34,492 bases of DNA from Prochlorococcus sp. AG-363-A03 (GTDB lineage Bacteria > Cyanobacteriota > Cyanobacteriia > PCC-6307 > Cyanobiaceae): contig QCEW01000013.1 of the NCBI GenBank assembly GCA_003280445.1, positions 1-34,492 on the forward strand. The letters are read 5' to 3'. Positions 9,898 to 19,666 of the stretch are shown here, in pieces. Within the stretch, counting starts at the first letter, position 1. Each line of letters opens with the position of its first letter. The translations under genes and the position numbers were made by a program. The notes under the pieces are model-generated. The model ran no database searches, was not told the DNA's origin, and worked only from the letters and a program-made list of their open reading frames with translations.

Positions 9898-9987
9898 GTA
9901 CTTAATTAAATGCTAAAAAAAACAAATTTATTAACTCCATATTCTTCAGTTTTTAATCAAATTAGATTTTAAATTACCTTATAAAAT

Positions 9988-10767
9988 TCATACATTAATC
10001 GTGGAAGTGAATTTCAAAGAATCTAAAGCCTGACGAAGTCCTTTCACAGTAGCAATCATAGCTAATTCAGTTTTTAATTTATTGACAGCTGAACCAATGC
10101 CAACGCCATTAGCTCCAACTGATATTGCCATTGGAACAGTTACTTCAGAAAGCCCAGAAGCACAAATTACAGGAACATCATGATGACTCTTCTTCAAAGT
10201 AGTCGCGATAGCGAAAGTCGCGGCTAAAGTAGGTGATGCTTTTTCTATCAATCCTAAAGCCCCAGGACTAATAGGCTGAGAGCTTGTCCCTCCTTCTGTC
10301 TGAATTAAATCGACTCCACTATCAACAAGATCTAAAGCTAATTGAGCTTGACTATCTAAAGACAAAATATGGGGAACAGTTACTGACAAAACAACTTCAG
10401 GCAAAAGACGTCGAGATTCAACCGCTAATGAAAGAACCTCATCAGCTGAGAAAAAACGCCCATCTGGATAAAAAGAGTCAAAATTCCCAATCTCAATAAT
10501 AGATGCTCCGGCTTTTACAGCTTGAGGGAAAAGTTTTGGTTCTACCGAACTTACACATACAGGAATATTGGTAGCCTTCAGAGCTAGATCTACTAATTTT
10601 GGTTCACAAGCAATGTCCAATAAATCAGCACCTCCAATTCCTGCAGCTTTAGAAATTTGAAATACTGATTCTGGATTAAAATTGTTTAAACCAGTAATAA
10701 CTTTCAATAAAGATCTATTTTTAATACTCTTTTGAAGTGCAACTGGCAATGTCTGCAGACGGGTCAT
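9988..10767 (-). CDS. ycf23: Ycf23 family protein (DUF561), TIM-barrel-like
   Basis: Ycf23 is a conserved protein of cyanobacteria and red-algal plastids whose reaction is not established. The protein has repeating beta-alpha units with glycine-rich phosphate-loop-like turns, for example KVITGLNNF, GGADLLDIAC, IEIGNFDSFYPDG, DLIQTEGGTSS, VICASGLSEVTVP and GANGVGIGSAVNKL. That pattern resembles (beta/alpha)8 barrels of the ThiE/NanE/dihydropteroate-synthase kind, but this is inference. I prefer the ATG at 10767 (MTRLQTLPVALQ) as the start; an ATG at 10776 and a TTG at 10779 are in frame, and none has a good ribosome binding site. It is divergent from tilS. Confidence 0.88.
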   Translation of the reverse strand: MTRLQTLPVALQKSIKNRSLLKVITGLNNFNPESVFQISKAAGIGGADLLDIACEPKLVDLALKATNIPVCVSSVEPKLFPQAVKAGASIIEIGNFDSFYPDGRFFSADEVLSLAVESRRLLPEVVLSVTVPHILSLDSQAQLALDLVDSGVDLIQTEGGTSSQPISPGALGLIEKASPTLAATFAIATTLKKSHHDVPVICASGLSEVTVPMAISVGANGVGIGSAVNKLKTELAMIATVKGLRQALDSLKFTSTINV

Positions 10768-10853
10768 AAAAAACATCAACTATTAATCTGATTGTGACAC
10801 TGACTCAGCAAAAGAACTTAAAAAATGCAAATAGAGCTCTGAAATCAAAGCAA

Positions 10854-11906
10854 ATGTCACAATCTACGAAAAATGGCAGGTCTTGGAGTAAGTGGCATAT
10901 GCGTTTACACAAAAGACTAAAACAAAATAAATCTCTGCTTCCCACTAACTCCAGACTGCTTTTAGCTATATCTGGTGGGCAAGATTCGATGGCCCTTCTT
11001 AAATTAATTATTGATTTAAGAAGGCTATATAAATGGCAAGTCGAAATCTGGCATGGAGATCACCAATGGCACACTAAATCCAAGAGAATAGAAGAAGAAC
11101 TAAAACTTTGGTGTCTTAATCAGCAAATATCATTTCACTCTAATAAAGCAAATAAAGAGGAAATAGCTACTGAAGAAAAAGCAAGAGATTGGAGATATAA
11201 GCAACTTTTAATACAAGCTAAGTCATTATCATCAAATAATATATATTACCCATGTATAAGAATATTAACTGGTCATACAGCTACTGATCGTTCAGAAACA
11301 ATTATCATGAATTTAGCCAGAGGGAGTGATTTAACAGGACTTAGTGCCCTGAAAGAACGAAGAGATTTAGAGGATAACATAGAATTAATTAGGCCTTTAC
11401 TTATCTTTGATAGAAACGAAACACTAGAAATTTGCAAAGAGTTTAATTTACCAATTTGGATTGATCCATCAAATGAAAATATTAATTTGACAAGAAATAA
11501 AATTAGAAAAGAAATTCTACCAATTTTAAATTCAATCTATACAGGCGCAGACTTAAGAATCGCTTCTGTAGCGAATAGACTTGAAACTTATAGCAAAGAC
11601 CAACAATCATTAGCAAAAATAGCAATAGAATTTTGCAAAGAAGAAGACACGAAATCTCTATCTAGGAAAAAAATAATAGACTTCACAAACTCTATTAGGA
11701 AAATAATAATTTTTAATTGGTTGAAAATGTTAGGAGTAACAAGACTGACAGCTGCGCAAATCGAAGAAATAAACACAAAGATATCCAAAGGCAAACCCCC
11801 TGGAATCATCCATCTTCATGGAGATTTCCTAATCGGATGGGACAAAAAAACTATTTATATCTCAAACAAATCTAATGAAAAGAAACAACTATTCGATATC
11901 AGCTAA
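10854..11906 (+). CDS. tilS: tRNA(Ile)-lysidine synthetase
   Basis: TilS ligates lysine to C34 of the CAU-anticodon tRNA-Ile so that it reads AUA rather than AUG. The PP-loop signature is SGGQDS (residues 40-45 from this start), followed by the WHGDHQWH strand and the [24 protein letters not shown] block, both conserved in the N-type ATPase. The family's RPLL and WIDPSNEN strings are present; the C-terminal part is short, as in cyanobacteria. The frame is open back to a GTG at 10794, but that would leave only about 20 bases to the divergent ycf23 gene. The ATG at 10854 gives an N-terminus that fits the family better. The 3' end overlaps rnj by eight bases. Confidence 0.93.
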   Translation: MSQSTKNGRSWSKWHMRLHKRLKQNKSLLPTNSRLLLAISGGQDSMALLKLIIDLRRLYKWQVEIWHGDHQWHTKSKRIEEELKLWCLNQQISFHSNKANKEEIATEEKARDWRYKQLLIQAKSLSSNNIYYPCIRILTGHTATDRSETIIMNLARGSDLTGLSALKERRDLEDNIELIRPLLIFDRNETLEICKEFNLPIWIDPSNENINLTRNKIRKEILPILNSIYTGADLRIASVANRLETYSKDQQSLAKIAIEFCKEEDTKSLSRKKIIDFTNSIRKIIIFNWLKMLGVTRLTAAQIEEINTKISKGKPPGIIHLHGDFLIGWDKKTIYISNKSNEKKQLFDIS

Positions 11907-13833
11907 TTGCAGATCTACGACGTCTTGTTCTTCCAGAGGGCATTTCCTCAGAATTGCCTTCGGTATTTGTTTTTTGTTCGGTTGGTGAACTCTGCTCTTG
12001 TTTTGTTACCTGAGGTGCTTTATCAGCAGTTTTCTTAACTACTTGTCGTGAGTCTGCCTGTTGATCAAGTTGAGGTTTATAAGCACGAGTTCCACCAGGA
12101 GCAGGTTGAACAAGGCAAAGAATTAATGGTTCAGCTTGAACCTCCCTTCTCAATCGACGAGATAATCCTGATTCAACCTCTCTTTGCAAGCCAATCCAAT
12201 CGACCTCAACTGATTTACCTCCTGTCTTAAGAACAAGCTGTTTCCATCGATTTTCTAAGACCCAATTAATCTCTCTTTCAGTCCAATTGACCATTGTTTT
12301 AGCATCAACATTAGTAATCACACCACGAAGATTGACCCTCGGAGGCGCAACCATTACACCATCAGTGCTAATTGGAGTAAGAACAGTAATAACTCCATCA
12401 TCAGCAAGTTGCTGACGTTCTTTCAAGACTCGAGTATCCACAACCCCTGTTCTTGAAGAATCGAGTAATTCCACTCCTGATTTAACTGGTGAACCTTGTA
12501 AAAGAGAATCTGGTCTTAATTCAGCAACGTCCCCATTTTCCATCACCAATACATTTTCTGGATGAACTCCCATTGATACAGCAGTTTTTCCATGAAGAAC
12601 TTGCATTCTGTACTCTCCATGAACAGGAATGAAGTATTTAGGTCTAGTTAATCCGAGCATCCATTTTTGATCTTCTTGGCATCCATGGCCCGACACATGA
12701 ATACCCTTATCTTTGCCATAAACAACTTTGGCACCCAACTTTATTAATTTATCAATCGTATGCATTACGGAAATAGTATTTCCAGGAATAGGACTGGCAG
12801 AAAAAATGACAGTATCACTAGTTTTCAACTGAACATGTTGATGCTCACCCCTAGCAATACGACTCAAAGCAGCCATTGATTCTCCTTGGCTACCTGTCAT
12901 CAATAAAAAAGTCTCTCTATCAGGCAAATCTCTGATCTGTTTAATTGGGAAAAACAAATCATCTGGGAAGCGCATATATCCAAGCTCTCTTGCTTTTCCA
13001 ACAACATTCAACATTGAACGACCTAACAAGCCTACTTTTCTGCCGTTTTTCATAGCCAATTCTAAAAGCATCGCTACACGATGAGTTGAACTAGCAAATG
13101 TAGTGACCATAACTCTGCCCTCAGCAGTAGCAATGTATCTATCTAAATTTGGATAAACAGAGTATTCAGAGGGCGTGAATCCTGTAACTTCAGAATTAGT
13201 TGAATCAGATAGAAGGCAAAGAACACCTTTATCTCCATAGTGAGCCATTCTCGCTAAATCCGAAGGCTGTCCATCAGGGGGAGTATGGTCAAACTTGAAA
13301 TCACCAGTGAAAAATACTACTCCCACTGGAGTTGTTACTGCGAAGGAAAAACTATCAGAAATTGAATGGGTATTTCTTACAAATTCAACGGAAAAGTGTT
13401 GTCCAACTTTGATAACTTCTCTTGGCCCACATACTTGTATTGTTGTCCGATCAGCAACTCCTGCTTCTTCCATTTTCCCCCTAAGCATAGACATAGCAAG
13501 GGGCGGACCATAAACAATTGGAATATTAAAGTTCTTTAAATGATGAGAAATCCCACCAATATGATCTTCATGTCCATGAGTTACTACCAGTCCTCTTATT
13601 CGACTTTGATTTTCACGTAAGTAAGTAGTATCTGGCATGACAACATTTACCCCATGCATCCCATCGGTTGGGAAAGCAAGTCCAGCATCAAGAATCATGA
13701 TGTCATCACCATATTCAAAAACACAGGTATTTTTTCCAATTTCTCCGAGGCCGCCTAAAGGAATAATCCTCAAACAAGGAGTTTTTGATTGATTATTTTT
13801 TGAACCTTGAGAATTCATTGAGCTTGATGTCAT
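11899..13833 (-). CDS. rnj: Ribonuclease J (beta-CASP metallo-beta-lactamase family)
   Basis: RNase J is a dual-function 5'-to-3' exonuclease and endonuclease in mRNA decay and rRNA maturation. The 644-residue protein shows the metal-binding motif THGHEDH (His86, His88, Asp90, His91), GDFKFDHTP, the CASP motif region with [13 protein letters not shown], and [10 protein letters not shown] and PVHGEYRMQ. The C-terminal domain (about 470-590) is followed by a roughly 60-residue low-complexity tail with glutamines, threonines and an arginine-rich end (GRTRRRRS). It ends eight bases inside tilS on the opposite strand. A stem-loop sits in the 71-base gap between dapA and this gene. ATG 13833 is used; an ATG six codons on is an alternative. 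Confidence 0.95.
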   Translation of the reverse strand: MTSSSMNSQGSKNNQSKTPCLRIIPLGGLGEIGKNTCVFEYGDDIMILDAGLAFPTDGMHGVNVVMPDTTYLRENQSRIRGLVVTHGHEDHIGGISHHLKNFNIPIVYGPPLAMSMLRGKMEEAGVADRTTIQVCGPREVIKVGQHFSVEFVRNTHSISDSFSFAVTTPVGVVFFTGDFKFDHTPPDGQPSDLARMAHYGDKGVLCLLSDSTNSEVTGFTPSEYSVYPNLDRYIATAEGRVMVTTFASSTHRVAMLLELAMKNGRKVGLLGRSMLNVVGKARELGYMRFPDDLFFPIKQIRDLPDRETFLLMTGSQGESMAALSRIARGEHQHVQLKTSDTVIFSASPIPGNTISVMHTIDKLIKLGAKVVYGKDKGIHVSGHGCQEDQKWMLGLTRPKYFIPVHGEYRMQVLHGKTAVSMGVHPENVLVMENGDVAELRPDSLLQGSPVKSGVELLDSSRTGVVDTRVLKERQQLADDGVITVLTPISTDGVMVAPPRVNLRGVITNVDAKTMVNWTEREINWVLENRWKQLVLKTGGKSVEVDWIGLQREVESGLSRRLRREVQAEPLILCLVQPAPGGTRAYKPQLDQQADSRQVVKKTADKAPQVTKQEQSSPTEQKTNTEGNSEEMPSGRTRRRRSAIS

Positions 13834-13882
13834 GGAAAATTTATGTAAAAAACTTGGTTGTTACCTAAATGAAAGTTACATC

Positions 13883-13898
13883 CACTCGAGAACGAGTG
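13883..13898 (-). terminator. GC-containing hairpin between dapA and rnj
   Basis: CACTCG (13883-13888) and CGAGTG (13893-13898) pair perfectly around a four-base loop. On the minus strand, as transcribed from asd-dapA toward rnj, the loop reads TTCT. It starts seven bases after the dapA stop and ends 50 bases before the rnj start. No long T run follows, so it is not a textbook terminator. It could equally be a processing site, a partial terminator or a 5' leader structure of rnj. Confidence 0.4.
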
Positions 13899-13904
13899 AA
13901 TAGA

Positions 13905-14813
13905 TCAAATCAATCTCATCGAAGAGAGTATCTTCACGAGTTCATCTTTCATTTCGCTGTTTAAAGAGACTAAAGGACTCCGAGGAGGGCCAACAGACCA
14001 ACCGATGAGTTGAAGTGCCGCTTTAACAGGAATAGGATTGGTAGTTGCAAAAAGGGATTTAAAAAGTGGTTGCAATGTCTCGTGCAAATAAAGTGCTTCT
14101 GCATATTGACCCTCTAAAAAACTCTCTATAATTTTCTTTAAATTAGGACCAACTATATGACTTGCGACACTTACAACTCCTACTGCTCCCACTGAAAGCA
14201 TTGGTAAAACCAATGCATCATCACCGCTATAAATAGCCAAATTTGATCCACAATAGTTCCTTAATTTAGTCACTTCCTCAGTTGTTCCGCTTGCAGCTTT
14301 AAAACTGACTACATTACTGCAATCCATAAGCTTACTTACAATACTAGGCGATATTGAACACCCTGTCCGCCCGGGAATGTTATAGAGCATTAAAGGTAAC
14401 TTTGGTGCTGCATTCGCAATAGCGCGAAAATGAACTTCTAACCCTGCTTGGGGTGGTTTGTTGTAGTAAGGAACAACAACTAATGCACCATCAGCTCCTG
14501 AATTAGCCGCTTCCTTTGTGGCTTCAATTGCCTCAGAGGTCGAATTACTTCCTGTTCCTGCCAAAACTTTAGCCCTAGAGCCTAAGGAATTTTTCACTGT
14601 TTCCAACATCTTTTGTTGTTCTTGCCAGGTTAAAGTCGGTGACTCTCCTGTAGTTCCACATACAACAATGCCATCTGAACCTTGATCTACTAAATATTTT
14701 GCCAAATCAGCAGCAAGACCATAATCAACTTTCCCTGCTTGATCAAATGGCGTAACCATTGCGGTTAGCATCCTTCCAAAAGGTGCTGGAGATAATAACG
14801 CTGACTTATTCAT
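13905..14813 (-). CDS. dapA: 4-hydroxy-tetrahydrodipicolinate synthase
   Basis: DapA condenses pyruvate with L-aspartate semialdehyde to start the lysine/diaminopimelate branch. The 302-residue protein is a standard NAL-superfamily barrel. [10 protein letters not shown] at 52-61 supplies the threonine pair, YNIPGRTGC at 144-152 holds the catalytic Tyr144, and [10 protein letters not shown] has Lys172, which forms the Schiff base with pyruvate. The start ATG at 14813 overlaps the asd stop as ATGA, so translational coupling is likely. Its substrate is the product of asd, so the gene order fits the pathway. A hairpin at 13883-13898 lies just after the stop. Confidence 0.97.
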   Translation of the reverse strand: MNKSALLSPAPFGRMLTAMVTPFDQAGKVDYGLAADLAKYLVDQGSDGIVVCGTTGESPTLTWQEQQKMLETVKNSLGSRAKVLAGTGSNSTSEAIEATKEAANSGADGALVVVPYYNKPPQAGLEVHFRAIANAAPKLPLMLYNIPGRTGCSISPSIVSKLMDCSNVVSFKAASGTTEEVTKLRNYCGSNLAIYSGDDALVLPMLSVGAVGVVSVASHIVGPNLKKIIESFLEGQYAEALYLHETLQPLFKSLFATTNPIPVKAALQLIGWSVGPPRSPLVSLNSEMKDELVKILSSMRLI

Positions 14814-15844
14814 GACTTTGTTGGCAATAGAAGTTCAGCAATCTGCACTGCATTCAGTGCGGCTCCTTTGCGGATTTGATCACCACACAACCATAGTTCC
14901 AAAGCATTGTGGTTGCTGATATCTGCCCTGATGCGGCCAACTGAGATGGGGTCTCTACCAGTTACGTCCTGTGGCATAGGAAAACGGTTATTTTGCAAAT
15001 CCTCAAGTATCTCAACCCCAGGTGCAGATTTCAAAATCTCATAAGCTTTTTTTACTGGAAAAGGCTTTGTAAATTCAATGTTGACCGATTCAGAATGTGC
15101 TCTAAAAACTGGAACTCTTACACATGTCGCAGTCAATGAAAGCTGAGGATCTCCAAGAATCTTTCGAGTTTCATTAACCATTTTCATCTCTTCCTCGCAA
15201 TAATTATTAGATTGCAAAGGTGAATTATGCAAAAAAAGATTAAATGCTAAAGAGTAAGGAAGAACCTTACTCTTTGGAGTTATTCCATCTAAAACTTCCT
15301 GACTTAATTTTCCTAACTCTTCCATTGCGGTTGCTCCTGCACCACTAGCGGATTGATACGTTGATACAACGATCCTTTTAATAGGAATGTGCCTGGCTAA
15401 TGGATATAGAACCAACGCTAATAAAATAGTAGTGCAATTAGGATTAGAAATTAAACCTTTGTGCTTACACGCATCGAAAGGATTGACTTCTGGAACCACC
15501 AAAGGAACATTCTCATCCATCCGAAATGCGCTGGAGTTATCAATCATCAAAGCTCCAGACCTTTGAATTGTATCTTTCCATTTACGAGATATTGAGCTAC
15601 CGGCTGAAGCTAAAATTAAATCAACATTTTCAAAACTATCTTTAGTTGTCTCTTCGACTTTCAACTCAGTTCCACAAAAACTCTGAATCTCCCCTGCTGA
15701 GCGATGAGAAGCTAGTAAAATTAATTTTTCAATAGGAAAAGATCTCTCTTCAAGCAAAGCCAATAATTCCTTTCCTACAGCTCCGCTCGATCCAAGGATC
15801 GCAACTGTAAGAGGCCTATTTGGAAGAAGATACTGTGGGTTCAA
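14810..15844 (-). CDS. asd: Aspartate-semialdehyde dehydrogenase
   Basis: Asd reduces aspartyl phosphate to aspartate semialdehyde, the branch point to lysine, threonine and methionine. The N-terminal Rossmann motif is [16 protein letters not shown] at about 16-31. The catalytic Cys137 lies in [12 protein letters not shown], and [11 protein letters not shown] carries the conserved active-site histidine region. The 344-residue length is normal. The only sensible start is a TTG at 15844 (then AACCCACAG); a TAA lies six codons upstream in frame and no ATG or GTG occurs between it and the Rossmann strand. It overlaps dapA by four bases and is divergent from tig across about 150 bases. Confidence 0.95.
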   Translation of the reverse strand: MNPQYLLPNRPLTVAILGSSGAVGKELLALLEERSFPIEKLILLASHRSAGEIQSFCGTELKVEETTKDSFENVDLILASAGSSISRKWKDTIQRSGALMIDNSSAFRMDENVPLVVPEVNPFDACKHKGLISNPNCTTILLALVLYPLARHIPIKRIVVSTYQSASGAGATAMEELGKLSQEVLDGITPKSKVLPYSLAFNLFLHNSPLQSNNYCEEEMKMVNETRKILGDPQLSLTATCVRVPVFRAHSESVNIEFTKPFPVKKAYEILKSAPGVEILEDLQNNRFPMPQDVTGRDPISVGRIRADISNHNALELWLCGDQIRKGAALNAVQIAELLLPTKS

Positions 15845-15997
15845 ACTTGATGAGGAGAGTTAAAAGGTTTAACAAAAAATTTTTTCTTATTGGAAAAATC
15901 AACAAATAACAAATTTTTCGATACTTTTTAAGCCACAATAGCTTTGGAAGCGGATTAACGCTTTCTTACGCTAACCAATTTTGAGAATTCCGTTTCA

Positions 15998-17416
15998 ATG
16001 AGTGCTGCCAAATTAAAAGTAAAAACCAGTTCAAAACCTAATAGCAGAATTGCTTTAGAGGTAGAAGTACCTGCAGATCAATGCAAAAATAGTTACGACG
16101 AAGCTTTAAGCAAACTCAGTAGATCCATCTCAATACCAGGTTTTCGCAAAGGTAAAGTCCCAAAAGCAGTAGTCATCCAGCAACTTGGGGTCAAAAGAAT
16201 ACAAGCCTCTGCACTGGAATCACTTTTGCAAAAAGTTTGGACAGATACATTAGATCAGGAAGGAATTGAACCCTTGTGTGAGCCTGAACTCGAAGATGGC
16301 TTTGAAACTATTTTGGAGAATTTCAATCCCGAAAAAACTCTTACATTAAAACTTGAAACTGATATAGCCCCTATCCCAACGTTGAAAAAATCTTCAGGCC
16401 TAACTGCTGAAGTAGAAAATGTAATCTTTGATCCAAACAAAATAGAGGAACTTATTGAACAATCCAGAGCTCAACTAGCAACAAAGATCCCAGTAAATGA
16501 TCGTGCTGCTCAAACAGGAGATATTGCGTTGGTTAGCTTCAAAGGGACTTTCTCAGACGATGGAAGCGAAATTGAGGGTGGAAGCGCAGATTCAGTTGAA
16601 ATAGAGCTTGAAGAAGGCCGAATGATTCCTGGATTCATTGAAGGTGTGATTGGTATGAATATCAATGATGAAAAAACATTGAAGTGTGAATTTCCTAAGG
16701 ATTATCATCAAGAAGATGCCAAAGGCAGAAAAGCTAAATTTAAAGTCACTCTGGAAGATTTAAAAATCAAAGAATTACCAGAGTTAAATGACGAGTTTGC
16801 CAAGCAAGCAAGTGATAAAGAAAATATGACTGCCTTACGAGCAGATCTTGAAAAAAGGCTCAAAGAGGATACGGATAGAAAGCAAACGAAAAAGCGTCAG
16901 GACTCTCTTCTTGACGCTTTGGTCAAAGAGCTTGAAGTTGAGCTACCAAAAAGTCTTATAGACCAAGAAGTGCGAGTAATTGTTGAACAAACAGCTCAAA
17001 ATTTTGCTCAACAAGGCATTGATGTCAAATCAATGTTTACTCAAGAGCTTGTGCAATCACTTATGGAGTCTTCAAAAGGAGAAGCAGAGAAAAAGCTTCG
17101 TCAAAAACTCGCTTTAAATGCTTTGGCAAAGTCGGAAAAAATTGAAGTTTCACAGAAAGAAATCAATTCAAAACTGAAAGAAGTAGAAGCTGATATAAAA
17201 CTTTCAAACGAAAAAAATATTGATGAAGGTCGTCTCAAAGAAGCTATTACTGATGATTTACTGCAAGAAAAATTATTTGCTTGGCTTGAAGAGAATAATA
17301 CTGTTGTAGAAAAAACCCCAGAAAAAAATAAGGATCAAAACAAGGAGAAAAGTTCTAAAAAGACAACAACAAATACAAATAAAGAAAAGAAAAGTTCTAA
17401 AACACCCAAATCCTAG
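15998..17416 (+). CDS. tig: Trigger factor (ribosome-associated chaperone, PPIase)
   Basis: Trigger factor binds the ribosome exit site at L23 and shields nascent chains. The ribosome-binding signature is GFRKGKVP at 48-55. An FKBP-type prolyl isomerase domain follows at about 165-250 (GDIALVSFKGTF, GGSADSVEIELEEGRMIPGF, GMNINDEKTLKCEFPKDY), then a long helical C-terminal domain to about residue 430. A lysine- and threonine-rich tail of about 40 residues, with repeated KSSKK/KKSSK pieces, ends the protein; the tail is low-complexity and of no known function. The 472-residue length is close to that of other cyanobacteria. The ATG at 15998 is followed by MSAAKLKVKTSS. clpP follows after 43 bases, as in many bacteria. 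Confidence 0.97.
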   Translation: MSAAKLKVKTSSKPNSRIALEVEVPADQCKNSYDEALSKLSRSISIPGFRKGKVPKAVVIQQLGVKRIQASALESLLQKVWTDTLDQEGIEPLCEPELEDGFETILENFNPEKTLTLKLETDIAPIPTLKKSSGLTAEVENVIFDPNKIEELIEQSRAQLATKIPVNDRAAQTGDIALVSFKGTFSDDGSEIEGGSADSVEIELEEGRMIPGFIEGVIGMNINDEKTLKCEFPKDYHQEDAKGRKAKFKVTLEDLKIKELPELNDEFAKQASDKENMTALRADLEKRLKEDTDRKQTKKRQDSLLDALVKELEVELPKSLIDQEVRVIVEQTAQNFAQQGIDVKSMFTQELVQSLMESSKGEAEKKLRQKLALNALAKSEKIEVSQKEINSKLKEVEADIKLSNEKNIDEGRLKEAITDDLLQEKLFAWLEENNTVVEKTPEKNKDQNKEKSSKKTTTNTNKEKKSSKTPKS

Positions 17417-17431
17417 TTTCTACACATAGAT

Positions 17432-17437
17432 TACAAT
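17432..17437 (+). promoter_or_regulatory. Possible -10 element (TACAAT) upstream of clpP
   Basis: TACAAT lies in the 43-base gap after tig, 22 bases before the clpP start. It differs by one base from the TATAAT consensus. No recognisable -35 hexamer sits at the usual distance, and AT-rich DNA yields such strings easily, so this is weak. Confidence 0.2.
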
Positions 17438-17459
17438 TATTAGCTACCTAAAGTTCAAG

Positions 17460-18116
17460 TTGATTGAAGCAAGACAAAATCACCCCATTAGTAGTTCATG
17501 GAATAACTCCTGCCTATTTTCTGGCCCGGGCGTTCTGCCAACAGTAATCGAACAATCAGGTCAAGGAGATCGGGCATTTGATATTTACTCTCGATTACTT
17601 CGTGAAAGAATCATTTTTCTAGGTACTGATGTAAACGACCAAGTTGCTGATGCATTAGTGGCTCAAATGCTTTTTTTAGAAGCTGATGATCCAGAAAAAG
17701 ATATTCAGTTGTATATCAACTCTCCTGGAGGATCTGTAACTGCGGGACTGGCCATATATGACACCATGCAGCAAGTCAGTCCGGATGTCATAACAATTTG
17801 TTATGGGCTTGCAGCAAGCATGGGAGCTTTTCTTCTGTCTGGAGGGACCAAAGGCAAAAGACTTGCTTTACCCAATTCCAGAATAATGATTCATCAACCT
17901 TTGGGAGGTGCTCAAGGCCAAGCTGTAGAAATTGAAATTCAAGCCAAAGAAATTCTCTATTTAAAACAAACTCTTAATTTACTTTTAGCTGAGCATACTG
18001 GAAAAAATATTGAACAGATTTCAGAAGACACTGATCGAGACCACTTTCTTTCTCCCCAAGAAGCGGTTGAATATGGCCTGATCGACAAAGTGGTTTCCAG
18101 TCTCAACTCCATATGA
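17460..18116 (+). CDS. clpP: ATP-dependent Clp protease proteolytic subunit (ClpX-partner type)
   Basis: ClpP forms the double-heptamer proteolytic chamber that works with Clp ATPases. The triad is Ser120 in [14 protein letters not shown], His145 in MIHQPLGG and Asp194 in TDRDHFLSP, so this is a catalytic ClpP rather than the inactive ClpR. The core from LPTVIEQ is typical, preceded by about 25 variable residues. The start is a TTG at 17460 (then ATTGAAGCA); ATGs nearby are out of frame. It is followed by clpX after 104 bases. In cyanobacteria the copy next to clpX is usually called clpP2. Paralogues elsewhere in the genome are expected but not visible here. Confidence 0.96.
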   Translation: MIEARQNHPISSSWNNSCLFSGPGVLPTVIEQSGQGDRAFDIYSRLLRERIIFLGTDVNDQVADALVAQMLFLEADDPEKDIQLYINSPGGSVTAGLAIYDTMQQVSPDVITICYGLAASMGAFLLSGGTKGKRLALPNSRIMIHQPLGGAQGQAVEIEIQAKEILYLKQTLNLLLAEHTGKNIEQISEDTDRDHFLSPQEAVEYGLIDKVVSSLNSI

Positions 18117-18175
18117 ATCATTAAGGAAAGCTGACAAGGCGACAATCTTCAATGATCCTATTAAATGAGACTGAA

Positions 18176-18181
18176 TACAAT
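18176..18181 (+). promoter_or_regulatory. Possible -10 element (TACAAT) upstream of clpX
   Basis: TACAAT in the clpP-clpX gap lies 39 bases before the clpX ATG and may give clpX its own promoter. No clear -35 hexamer is seen. A T-rich stretch follows (18189-18210). Confidence 0.2.
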
Positions 18182-18220
18182 TATTTATCGGTCTTTTTAA
18201 CCTATTTTTTTTAGAGCTCG

Positions 18221-19576
18221 ATGGCAAAATTTGAGGCCCATCTTAAATGCTCCTTTTGTGGCAAAGCCCAAGATCAAGTGAGGAAACTCATTGCTGGTCC
18301 AGGAGTTTACATATGCGATGAATGTATCGACTTATGCAATGAGATTTTAGATGAAGAATTAATTGATAATCCTACTCATCAAAAAAGTGGACATGACCAA
18401 ACCCGTAAAGCAAAAACTGCCACAACATCGGCAAAACCTGCCCCAACCTTGGCTTCCATACCAAAACCTATTGAAATTAAAAAGTTTTTAGATGATCAAG
18501 TCGTTGGTCAAGAACCAGCAAAAAAAATCTTGTCAGTAGCTGTATACAACCACTACAAAAGACTTGCATGGAAAGGTGACGGTTCTGGTGAGACTGATTT
18601 AACAGCAACAAAATTACAAAAATCTAATATTTTATTAATTGGGCCAACTGGATGCGGAAAGACATTACTTGCTCAAACATTAGCTGAAATGCTTGATGTT
18701 CCATTTGCTGTCGCTGATGCGACAACTCTCACTGAAGCTGGATATGTTGGAGAAGATGTAGAAAACATTCTCTTACGTCTCCTGCAAAAAGCAGATATGG
18801 ATGTGGATTTAGCGCAAAGAGGAATTATCTACATAGATGAAATTGACAAAATTGCTAGAAAAAGTGAAAACCCATCCATTACTAGAGATGTTTCCGGAGA
18901 AGGCGTTCAGCAAGCTCTTCTAAAAATGCTCGAAGGTACGGTTGCAAACGTGCCTCCTCAAGGCGGTAGAAAACATCCTTACGGTGATTCTATTCAAATT
19001 GATACAAGTCAAATACTCTTTATCTGTGGTGGAGCATTTGTTGGCTTAGACGATATCGTTCAAAAAAGACTTGGCAAAAACTCAATTGGTTTCATACCAA
19101 ATGGAAGCAGAGCAAGAACGAAATCTAATCGAGATCACGTTGGTGCAGATTTAATTAATGATCTTGAGCCTGATGATCTAGTGAAATATGGGCTAATTCC
19201 AGAATTTATTGGAAGAATGCCTGTTAGTGCAATATTGGAGCCATTAAACGCTAAAGCGCTTCAGTCTATTCTCACAGAACCAAGAGATGCTTTGGTAAAA
19301 CAATTTAGGACCTTATTAAGCATGGATAATGTAGAACTTTCATTTGACGAAAATGCTGTTGAAGCAATTGCACAAGAAGCTTATAAAAGAAAAACTGGAG
19401 CTAGAGCTTTGCGAGGAATTATTGAAGAAATCATGCTAGATCTAATGTATAGCCTGCCATCTCAAACTAAGATTAAAAATTTCAACGTAACAAAAAAAAT
19501 GGTTGATGACATTACAGGTTCTAAAGTGGTTACTCTCTTATCAAATGAAAAAAGAATTGTTAAGGAATCTGCTTAA
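18221..19576 (+). CDS. clpX: ATP-dependent Clp protease ATP-binding subunit ClpX
   Basis: ClpX is an AAA+ unfoldase feeding substrates to ClpP. The N-terminal zinc-binding domain has Cys10, Cys13, Cys32 and Cys35 (CSFCGK and ICDECIDLC). The AAA+ module has Walker A GPTGCGKT at 141-148, the pore loop GYVGED at 174-179, Walker [10 protein letters not shown] with D206-E207, and the RKH loop at 250-252. The sensor-2 region is [13 protein letters not shown]. The linker between the zinc domain and AAA+ (about 50-85) is a threonine/alanine/proline-rich stretch. The 451-residue length is standard for cyanobacteria. It lies immediately after clpP, so the pair is likely co-transcribed with an extra promoter. 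Confidence 0.98.
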   Translation: MAKFEAHLKCSFCGKAQDQVRKLIAGPGVYICDECIDLCNEILDEELIDNPTHQKSGHDQTRKAKTATTSAKPAPTLASIPKPIEIKKFLDDQVVGQEPAKKILSVAVYNHYKRLAWKGDGSGETDLTATKLQKSNILLIGPTGCGKTLLAQTLAEMLDVPFAVADATTLTEAGYVGEDVENILLRLLQKADMDVDLAQRGIIYIDEIDKIARKSENPSITRDVSGEGVQQALLKMLEGTVANVPPQGGRKHPYGDSIQIDTSQILFICGGAFVGLDDIVQKRLGKNSIGFIPNGSRARTKSNRDHVGADLINDLEPDDLVKYGLIPEFIGRMPVSAILEPLNAKALQSILTEPRDALVKQFRTLLSMDNVELSFDENAVEAIAQEAYKRKTGARALRGIIEEIMLDLMYSLPSQTKIKNFNVTKKMVDDITGSKVVTLLSNEKRIVKESA

Positions 19577-19586
19577 ATTAAATTAG

Positions 19587-19618
19587 TCAAATATTTGATA
19601 AATGATTATCAAATTTGA
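19587..19618. repeat. Nested palindromes after clpX (candidate terminator or protein-binding site)
   Basis: A perfect hairpin ATTTGATAA / TTATCAAAT (19593-19601 and 19606-19614, loop ATGA) lies 16 bases after the clpX stop. It is flanked and partly overlapped by two perfect smaller palindromes, TCAAATATTTGA (19587-19598) and TCAAATTTGA (19609-19618). TCAAA/TTTGA thus recurs around a common centre. No T run follows on the plus strand. It could end clpX transcription or serve as an operator upstream of dnaX. Confidence 0.4.
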
Positions 19619-19666
19619 ATATGATCAAACAAATCAAGATTAAATTCATAAATTTTGTAATTGCAA

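Noticed and set aside
10794-10853. GTG-started 20-codon extension of tilS
   Set aside because: It would leave about 20 bases to the divergent ycf23 start, and the added residues do not resemble the family N-terminus.
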